A program made the position numbers and the translations under genes. Shown one piece after another: positions 1 to 4,508 of a stretch of 5,110 nt of DNA (within the stretch, counting starts at the first letter, position 1; every line of letters starts with the position of its first letter). The DNA lies in assembly GCA_025965395.1 (NCBI GenBank), contig JAOPXA010000084.1:1-5110 (forward strand). Reading direction: 5' to 3'. The DNA is from Nocardioidaceae bacterium (GTDB taxonomy: Bacteria > Actinomycetota > Actinomycetes > Propionibacteriales > Nocardioidaceae). A model generated the notes under the pieces. The model did not search any database, was not told the DNA's origin, and saw nothing but the letters and a program-made list of their open reading frames with translations.

Positions 1-24
1 TCGTAACGACGGGGCCTGACAAAA

Positions 25-49
25 CCTTCCCCCACCACCCACCACCACC
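25..49. repeat. C-rich / CCA-repeat tract (G-rich on the minus strand)
   Basis: This short tract is almost purely C and A on the plus strand, with repeated CCA units. The complementary strand carries six closely spaced runs of two to five G separated by single T residues. Such a run could form a two-tetrad G-quadruplex on the template strand of the downstream SRPBCC gene, whose promoter begins about 13 bases later. No gene is visible here. A chance low-complexity stretch is equally possible. Confidence 0.4.
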
Positions 50-51
50 GC

Positions 52-93
52 TCGCGAGTCGTTCACGGTGGGTCGCGAGTCACGTACGGTTGT
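52..93 (+). repeat. Imperfect tandem repeat, 21-bp unit x 2, in the SRPBCC promoter
   Basis: Two units, 52-72 and 73-93, share the identical 9-mer TCGCGAGTC at their start and ACGGT at unit positions 14-18; 14 of the first 18 positions match. The 21-bp period equals two helical turns, so a protein bound to each copy would sit on the same DNA face. The second copy contains the proposed -10 box. A related element lies upstream of the hydrolase gene on the minus strand (1664-1698), which suggests a shared regulatory site rather than chance. Confidence 0.65.
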
Positions 94-96
94 CGA
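62..96 (+). promoter_or_regulatory. Probable leaderless promoter of the SRPBCC gene
   Basis: A -35-like TTCACG (62-67) is followed, after a 17-base spacer, by a TANNNT-type -10 box, TACGGT (85-90). Six bases then lead to the GTG start at 97. This spacing would place the transcription start at or next to the start codon, as in the leaderless mRNAs common in actinobacteria. No Shine-Dalgarno sequence precedes the GTG, which fits. The prediction rests on pattern only. Confidence 0.5.
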
Positions 97-507
97 GTGA
101 CCGCCACTCATCCTGCTCGTCATCTCAGCATCTCGATCAACTGCACGCCTAGCGATGTGTATGCGTTCGCATCGCGACCCGAGAACCTGCCCCGTTGGGC
201 GGCGGGTCTCAGCGGGACCATCGAACTCACCAACGGTCATTGGATCGCTGAATCACCCATGGGACGGGTCACTGTGGCATTCGTGGACGACAACAACCTG
301 GGTGTGCTCGACCACGTCGTGACACTTCCCGATGGCCAAGAAGTCCTCAACCCACTGCGTGTCTTCGCCAACAACGACGGAAGCGAGGTGGTCTTCACGC
401 TCTTCCACCTGCCGGGCGTTGATGGCGCCGCGTTTGAGCGCGACGCCGCGCTGGTGGGGAAGGATCTCGCGACTCTCAAGGCCTTGCTTGAAGCCTCGGT
501 CAGTTAG
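97..507 (+). CDS. SRPBCC-fold (START/polyketide cyclase-like) small protein
   Basis: The product is a 136-residue soluble, probably cytoplasmic protein. What is seen: an N-terminal beta strand (residues 9-15) followed by a short helix and the sequence VYAFASRPENLPRWA (21-35), the usual opening of the SRPBCC helix-grip fold. Alternating beta strands fill about residues 40-102, and a long amphipathic C-terminal helix runs over about 112-133. Family knowledge: these proteins form a hydrophobic pocket and bind or turn over lipids, polyketides or aromatic compounds, so the ligand cannot be named here. The length is normal for a stand-alone domain. The GTG start is the only plausible one: the frame is closed upstream at base 4 and no other start codon lies between. 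There is no Shine-Dalgarno sequence, but a leaderless promoter fits. Its TAG stop overlaps the stop of the convergent acetyltransferase gene by 4 bases. The fold call is fairly secure; the function is unknown. Confidence 0.85.
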   Translation: MTATHPARHLSISINCTPSDVYAFASRPENLPRWAAGLSGTIELTNGHWIAESPMGRVTVAFVDDNNLGVLDHVVTLPDGQEVLNPLRVFANNDGSEVVFTLFHLPGVDGAAFERDAALVGKDLATLKALLEASVS

Positions 508-944
508 CTCTCGCCAAGCTTGGACATCCACTGATCCGGCGCGGCAAGCACCTCGAACCCAAATCTCCTATAGAAGTCCTGCGCGTCGCCGGTGGCCAAG
601 ACAATGCGCTTGAGATCGAGACGATCGAGTTCGTCGCAGATCAACGCGATCAGGCCGGCACCGATTCCGCGTCCGCGTTCGGATGGATCGACAAAGACGT
701 CACACAGCCACGCGAAAGTCGCGCCATCGGTGACCACGCGAGCGTATGCAACCTGCTGGCCACCTAGCCGGAACACGGCAAAATTTCGAGAACCCAGGAT
801 CGCCGCATCTTGAGTTTCACGCGTCCGGCCAAGCGCCCAGTAGGCATCCCGACTGAGCCAGGTGTGTATGAGCCCGCGATCCATTCGATCGGTATCCGTC
901 GAGAACTCATATCCATCAGGAATCTCCGATACCTGGCGCGTCAC
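504..944 (-). CDS. GNAT family N-acetyltransferase
   Basis: This is a predicted cytoplasmic acetyl-CoA-dependent acetyltransferase of 146 residues, a normal single-domain GNAT length. The acetyl-CoA pyrophosphate-binding motif A is clear: VFVDPSERGRGIGAGL, with R90-G-R-G-I-G-A at 90-96 at the start of helix alpha-3. The ending AQDFYRRFGF (121-130) is motif B, and Tyr125 sits at the usual general-acid position. It resembles the small GNAT subgroup with LIHTWLS..YWA near the N-terminus and VARVVTD-type strands; here the strand is YARVVTDGATFAWL (67-80). The acceptor could be an amine, amino acid or antibiotic and cannot be told. The start is GTG; the next in-frame ATG (residue 21) would cut into the fold, and an in-frame stop lies about 30 bases upstream of the GTG. 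No Shine-Dalgarno sequence is visible, so translation probably depends on the upstream hydrolase gene, 48 bases away on the same strand. The stop codon overlaps that of the convergent SRPBCC gene. Confidence 0.9.
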   Translation of the reverse strand: MTRQVSEIPDGYEFSTDTDRMDRGLIHTWLSRDAYWALGRTRETQDAAILGSRNFAVFRLGGQQVAYARVVTDGATFAWLCDVFVDPSERGRGIGAGLIALICDELDRLDLKRIVLATGDAQDFYRRFGFEVLAAPDQWMSKLGES

Positions 945-992
945 TGGACGAACCAGATCAGCGCGGCCAGGTTGATTTCAGCGGTCACCGTG

Positions 993-1646
993 TCACCATC
1001 CGCGGGTGCGCCACTCGCCGAGATGTGGCCGCTCCGCTCCGAGTGTTGTGTCCTTGCCGTGCCCTGGATACACCCACGTGTCGTCGGGCAACCGGTCGAA
1101 AACCTTGGACTCGACTTCATCGATCAATCGTTCAAAATCGCCAGGTTCCCACGTCTTGCCGACGCCGCCCGGAAAGAGGCTGTCGCCAGTAAACAGATGC
1201 GGGTGGCCGTCAGGATCGTCATACAAGAGTGCGATCGAGCCGGGCGTATGTCCGACGAGGTGGATGACCTCGAGCTCAGCTGCCCCCACCCGCACGCGTG
1301 CACCGTCGTTCACCCGGAGCGTCACCGGCACGGGCAACGCATCAGCATCGGCCTCGCCCGCGATCGTCTCGGCACCAGTGGCCTCGACCACGGACTCGAG
1401 CGCCTGCCAATGATCGGCGTGCTGATGAGTTGTGATCACCCGTGAAAGGCCACCGTCACCCACCAGTGCCAGAACGGCATCCGCGTCGTTGGCCGCATCG
1501 ATCAGAACTTGTTCGCCCGTGATCTCGCAACGCAGCAGGTATGCGTTGTTGTCCATGGGTCCCACGGAGATCTTGCTGATCGTCAGGTCCTCAATCGAAC
1601 GAACATCCGCCGGACCGCCGCCTCTTACCTCGCCTGTGTACGTCAT
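993..1646 (-). CDS. Metallo-beta-lactamase-fold hydrolase (glyoxalase II-like)
   Basis: The product is a 217-residue, probably cytoplasmic dinuclear-metal hydrolase. All the metal-ligand motifs are present in order: THQHADHW with H74, H76, D78 and H79; H133 in GHTPGS; D155 in FTGDSLFPGG; and H196 in YPGHG. The GHTPGS, GDSLF and PGHG signatures place it with the glyoxalase II / 'MBL-fold metallo-hydrolase' group rather than true beta-lactamases. Likely substrates are thioesters or other activated esters, but none can be named. The ATG at 1646 is chosen because upstream in-frame sequence is low-complexity Ser/Pro/Arg-rich and would overlap the P450 gene. A GGCAGG stretch 8 bases before the ATG is a weak Shine-Dalgarno candidate. 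The gene lies 58 bases after the P450 and 48 before the acetyltransferase, so co-transcription is likely. The paired direct repeat in the 58-base gap suggests additional separate control. Confidence 0.9.
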   Translation of the reverse strand: MTYTGEVRGGGPADVRSIEDLTISKISVGPMDNNAYLLRCEITGEQVLIDAANDADAVLALVGDGGLSRVITTHQHADHWQALESVVEATGAETIAGEADADALPVPVTLRVNDGARVRVGAAELEVIHLVGHTPGSIALLYDDPDGHPHLFTGDSLFPGGVGKTWEPGDFERLIDEVESKVFDRLPDDTWVYPGHGKDTTLGAERPHLGEWRTRGW

Positions 1647-1663
1647 GACACCAGCCTGCCAGA

Positions 1664-1698
1664 CGTAAGCGACTCCCCACCCGCCGTAGGCGACTCGC
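1664..1698 (-). promoter_or_regulatory. Paired 12-bp direct repeats upstream of the hydrolase gene
   Basis: Read on the minus strand, this gap contains GAGTCGCCTACG (1696-1685) and GAGTCGCTTACG (1675-1664), which differ by one base and start exactly 21 bases apart. The first copy begins 8 bases after the P450 stop codon, and the second ends 17 bases before the hydrolase ATG. The element aligns without gaps to the pair upstream of the SRPBCC gene (54-88, plus strand), with 27 of 35 bases matching by hand count. It is best read as a tandem operator or activator site; a small interspersed repeat is the alternative. Confidence 0.55.
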
Positions 1699-1704
1699 GG
1701 GGGG

Positions 1705-2985
1705 CTAGAAGGTGACGGGAAGCTCTTCGACGCCGAAGACAAAAGAGAGCTGGCGGAACTTGAGCTCTTCTGGCGGCACCGCAAGCGCAAGCGCAGGGAA
1801 CCGGCGCAGCAACTTGGGATAGGCGATCCGCAGCTCCATACGGGCTAGCTCCGCACCGATGCACCGATGGATGCCATGACCGAAGGCGAGATGGCCCGAC
1901 TTCGGCACACGGTATGGATCGAACGAATCGGGATCGTCACCAACGACCGCCCCATCGCGATTGGCACCGCTCAATGAGCAGAGCACCGTGTCGCCCGCCC
2001 GAAGCTCCTGACCGAACAGCGTCATGTCGTGTTTGGCGATCCGTGGGAAGGACACCTGCACGACCGTGAGGTAGCGGAGCAGTTCCTCGACCACCCGATC
2101 AACGTCCTCACTCGATCCCTCACGGACCAGTTTGGCGTGCTCGGGATCGCGCAACAGCACGAGTGCGCCGAGCGCGATCATGCCCGCCGTGGTCTCGTAG
2201 CCACCGGTGAAGACACCATCGGCAAGGCCTGCAAGGTCGAAGTCACTGATGGTGTCGCCCTCGTCGCGAATGATCTGACCGATCAGCCCGGGGCCGGGCT
2301 CCTTGCGTTGCTTGGCAACTGCCTCGAAGAGGAACTCGCGCTGCTCCGACACCGCACCGAAGGCTCCCGCTCCCCCGCCGGTCGCGTCGAAGCGCGCACT
2401 GCCGAGTTTTTCGAACGCGTCACGATCGTCGTAATCGAGCCCTAGCAGGTCGCAAATTGTCTGAAACGGCACGGGGAACGCCAACAGCTTGGCGAGGTCG
2501 GCACCAGATCCGGCTGCTTCGAGCGCGTCGAGCTGAAGATCGACCCGCTTCTCGATCAACGGCTCGAGCCGAGCGAGTCGTCGCATCGTGAATTCAGGAG
2601 TGAGGATCTTGCGGAGCCGCGTGTGCTGCGGCGCATCGGTGAAGCCGAGTCCGCCGATGTCATCGGCCGTCGTGGGTCCATCGCCGTTGAACAGATGCCG
2701 GATGTCGGTGCTGTAGCTCGTGCGATCGGCCAGCACCTGACGCGCTTCTTCGTAGCCCGTCACCGCGAAAACCCTTAAGTTAAAGGGAAATTCGAGCTTC
2801 TTCAGGGGACCTTCGGCACGCATCTCGGCCAGAGCAGGCACCGGATCGGTGCCGATCCGCTGCAGCGGAATCTTCGTCGCCTCAGGCACGATCGAGATCT
2901 TCGAGAGGTCGATGCCGTTCTTTTGGATCCGGCGCACTACATATGCAGCCGTCCATGAACGCATACGTGCTCTGATCCCCAACAT
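1705..2985 (-). CDS. Cytochrome P450 (bacterial class I type)
   Basis: This is a heme-thiolate monooxygenase of 426 residues, soluble with no membrane anchor, of normal length for bacterial P450s. It would use a separate ferredoxin and reductase, neither of which is in the window. Motifs, numbered from the ATG at 2985: HTRLRK in the C-helix (H121, R125; heme propionate contacts); I-helix TGGYETTAG with E264 and T265 of the oxygen-activation motif; E301-L-L-R304 (ExxR) of the K-helix; and heme loop FGHGIHRCIG with C375 as the axial thiolate. The protein appears intact and functional. The substrate and CYP family cannot be assigned from motifs. Start: a TTG nine bases further upstream (2994) has a GGGGGG tract 7 bases before it and is an alternative. 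The ATG at 2985 is preferred because TAAATT ends 8 bases upstream, fitting a leaderless mRNA. An ATG at residue 8 is also possible. The gene carries one TTA codon (Leu70) in an AT-rich patch and diverges from the amino acid permease gene. Confidence 0.95.
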   Translation of the reverse strand: MLGIRARMRSWTAAYVVRRIQKNGIDLSKISIVPEATKIPLQRIGTDPVPALAEMRAEGPLKKLEFPFNLRVFAVTGYEEARQVLADRTSYSTDIRHLFNGDGPTTADDIGGLGFTDAPQHTRLRKILTPEFTMRRLARLEPLIEKRVDLQLDALEAAGSGADLAKLLAFPVPFQTICDLLGLDYDDRDAFEKLGSARFDATGGGAGAFGAVSEQREFLFEAVAKQRKEPGPGLIGQIIRDEGDTISDFDLAGLADGVFTGGYETTAGMIALGALVLLRDPEHAKLVREGSSEDVDRVVEELLRYLTVVQVSFPRIAKHDMTLFGQELRAGDTVLCSLSGANRDGAVVGDDPDSFDPYRVPKSGHLAFGHGIHRCIGAELARMELRIAYPKLLRRFPALALAVPPEELKFRQLSFVFGVEELPVTF

Positions 2986-3089
2986 AGGGGTCAAATTTAC
3001 ACCCCCCAGTTGCGAACGCCCGTACGCCGTACCAAGGTTGAACGATCAAAGGCTGAAACTTAGCCACCAGTCGAGGGGGACGGTGTGTT
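2986..3089. promoter_or_regulatory. Divergent promoter region between P450 and permease genes
   Basis: These 104 bases must carry control signals for both genes. Three small dyads are visible: GGG-N3-AAATTT-N3-CCC (2987-3004), GTACG-C-CGTAC (3022-3032) and TTGA-N4-TCAA (3038-3049). For the P450 (minus strand), TAAATT (2999-2994) is a TANNNT -10 box and forms the middle of the first dyad. For the permease (plus strand), TTGCGA (3010-3015) and CAAGGT (3033-3038) with a 17-base spacer form a plausible promoter, and the second dyad fills the end of that spacer, a classic repressor position. A weaker alternative is TTGAAC (3038-3043) with TAGCCA (3061-3066). No regulator gene is in the window. Confidence 0.4.
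3073..3079 (+). promoter_or_regulatory. Strong ribosome binding site of the permease gene
   Basis: GAGGGGG lies 10 bases before the ATG at 3090 and is the clearest Shine-Dalgarno sequence in the window. It fixes the permease start and contrasts with the probably leaderless P450 and SRPBCC genes. Confidence 0.6.
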
Positions 3090-4508
3090 ATGAGTGAGAC
3101 GAAGACCGAAGAAAGCCAACCAGAGCTCAAGAGGGTGTTGGGCTCAAAACTGCTCTTACTCTTCATCGTGGGCGACATTCTCGGGACCGGGATCTACGCA
3201 CTTACCGGGCAGGTGGCGGGTGAGGTCGGCGGAGCCGCGTGGGTTCCGTTCATCGTGGCGTTCGTGGTGGCAACACTCACCGCACTCTCGTACCTTGAGC
3301 TGGTCACCAAGTACCCGCAAGCCGCAGGCGCTGCGTTGTACGTGCACAAGGCGTTCGGCGTGCACTTCCTGACCTTCATCGTCCTGTTCACCGTGATGTG
3401 CTCGGGGATCACCTCCGCATCCACCGCATCCCGCGCGTTCGCGTCCAACATGAAGGCCGCCTTCACCGGCAACGAGCCGGCTGCGAGCGATCCGGCTTTG
3501 CTCTTCATCGCTGTCGCCTTCTTGCTGCTGGTGATGTTCATCAACTTCCGCGGCGTGGCCGAAGGCGTGGGGACGAATGTGGTCCTCACGCTGGTGGAGC
3601 TGTCGGGGCTCTTGATGGTCATCTTCATCGGGTTCTATGCCATCGCCGGCGGCAAGGCCGACTGGAGCGCGGTCGTCGCGTTCGACACCCCCGGAGACAA
3701 GAACGTCTTCCTTGCCGTCACCGCCGCCACCTCGCTGGCGTTCTTCGCCATGGTCGGTTTCGAAGACTCGGTCAACATGGCGGAGGAAACCAAGGACCCC
3801 TCGCGGATCTTTCCGAAGATGATGCTGACGGGCCTTGGGCTGACCGCCGTGATCTACGTGCTCGTCTCGATCTGCGCCGTGGCCATCGTGCCCGTGGGCG
3901 AGCTCGCCAACAGCTCGGTCCCGCTCGTCAAGGTCGTCGAGACAGCTGCACCAGACTTCCCGATCGGCAAGCTGCTCCCGATCATCTCGATGTTTGCGGT
4001 GGCCAACTCCGCGCTCATCAACATGATGATGGCAAGTCGTTTGCTCTATGGCATGTCGCGTCAGGGCGTCCTGCCGAAGTTCTTGTCGATCGTCCACGAG
4101 GGTCGCCGCACACCGTGGGCAGCCATCATCTTCACGACGGTCATCGCAATCGGACTCGTCACCTTCGTCTCGAGCGATCCCGAGGGCGAGGTCGTGGCCC
4201 TCCTCGGCGGCACGACCTCGCTGCTGCTCCTCGCCGTCTTCACGATCGTCAACATTTCGGTGCTCGTCCTGCGCAAGGACCGTGTCGACCACCCGCACTT
4301 CAAAACCCGTACGGGCGTCGCAGTGACGGGAGCCATCGCGTGCGCCTACCTCGTCCTGCCGTTCGCAGGACGAGACTCCGGTGAATACAAGATCGCTGGC
4401 TGGCTGCTCGTGATCGGCATCATCATGTGGGCGATCACGCACTTGACGAACAAGCGAGGGTCGGGCGGCACGGCAGCCGAGATCGACCCCAGCAAGATCG
4501 AGACCTAG
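3090..4508 (+). CDS. APC superfamily amino acid permease
   Basis: This is an integral cytoplasmic-membrane transporter of 472 residues with about 12 hydrophobic segments, the usual LeuT-fold APC layout. Visible signatures: GDILGTGIYALTG (28-40) in TM1, whose unwound Gly-x-Gly region binds the substrate amino/carboxyl groups; YLELVTKYPQAAGAALYVHKAFG split over TM2 and the following loop (68-90); FFAMVGFEDSVNMAEETKDP in TM6 (218-237), matching the FxxxGF(D/E) element of cationic amino acid transporter relatives; and the loop after TM8, SRLLYGMSRQGVLPKF (316-331). The C-terminal tail (about 453-472) is hydrophilic. The substrate is probably an amino acid or amine, but specificity and direction cannot be read. 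The ATG is supported by a GAGGGGG site 10 bases upstream. Codon 23 is the gene's only TTA. The gene diverges from the P450 gene, and its TAG stop lies in a CTAG shared with the TerC gene's stop. Confidence 0.92.
   Translation: MSETKTEESQPELKRVLGSKLLLLFIVGDILGTGIYALTGQVAGEVGGAAWVPFIVAFVVATLTALSYLELVTKYPQAAGAALYVHKAFGVHFLTFIVLFTVMCSGITSASTASRAFASNMKAAFTGNEPAASDPALLFIAVAFLLLVMFINFRGVAEGVGTNVVLTLVELSGLLMVIFIGFYAIAGGKADWSAVVAFDTPGDKNVFLAVTAATSLAFFAMVGFEDSVNMAEETKDPSRIFPKMMLTGLGLTAVIYVLVSICAVAIVPVGELANSSVPLVKVVETAAPDFPIGKLLPIISMFAVANSALINMMMASRLLYGMSRQGVLPKFLSIVHEGRRTPWAAIIFTTVIAIGLVTFVSSDPEGEVVALLGGTTSLLLLAVFTIVNISVLVLRKDRVDHPHFKTRTGVAVTGAIACAYLVLPFAGRDSGEYKIAGWLLVIGIIMWAITHLTNKRGSGGTAAEIDPSKIET
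4350..4374. repeat. Perfect 10-bp inverted repeat with 5-base loop inside the permease gene
   Basis: CTCGTCCTGC (4350-4359) and GCAGGACGAG (4365-4374) are perfectly complementary around the loop CGTTC. The stem is GC-rich and would fold strongly in RNA from either strand. It lies in the permease codons for LVLPFAGR, about 130 bases before the stop. On the minus strand it lies about 130 bases past the TerC stop, where it could act as a U-tract-free terminator or 3'-end stabiliser. There is no T-run on either side. Confidence 0.6.

Noticed and set aside
1..6. TCG TAA at the left edge as the end of an upstream gene
   Set aside because: Six bases cannot support a gene call.
61..71. GTTCACGGTGG as a Streptomyces-type PHO box
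   Set aside because: It partly fits one 11-bp unit, but the next 11 bases do not repeat it; the true period here is 21 bp.
514..523. Perfect palindrome CCAAGCTTGG near the SRPBCC/acetyltransferase junction
   Set aside because: It has no loop and no T-run, so it is not a terminator; it simply encodes Ser-Lys-Leu-Gly of the acetyltransferase.
810..1445. A 211-codon plus-strand frame opposite the acetyltransferase and hydrolase genes
   Set aside because: It is antisense to two genes with complete catalytic motifs, and its translation shows no family features.
1647..1790. N-terminal extension of the hydrolase (48 extra residues)
   Set aside because: The extra residues are Ser/Pro/Arg-rich, overlap the end of the P450 gene in another frame and do not resemble the MBL fold, which begins after the ATG at 1646.
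2029..2445. A 138-codon plus-strand frame opposite the P450 gene
   Set aside because: It lies wholly antisense to P450 core sequence, with no ribosome site or domain signal.
3398..4384. A 328-codon plus-strand frame inside the permease gene
   Set aside because: It is the shifted frame of the permease, very rich in Arg, His and Gly, with no membrane segments or recognisable motifs.
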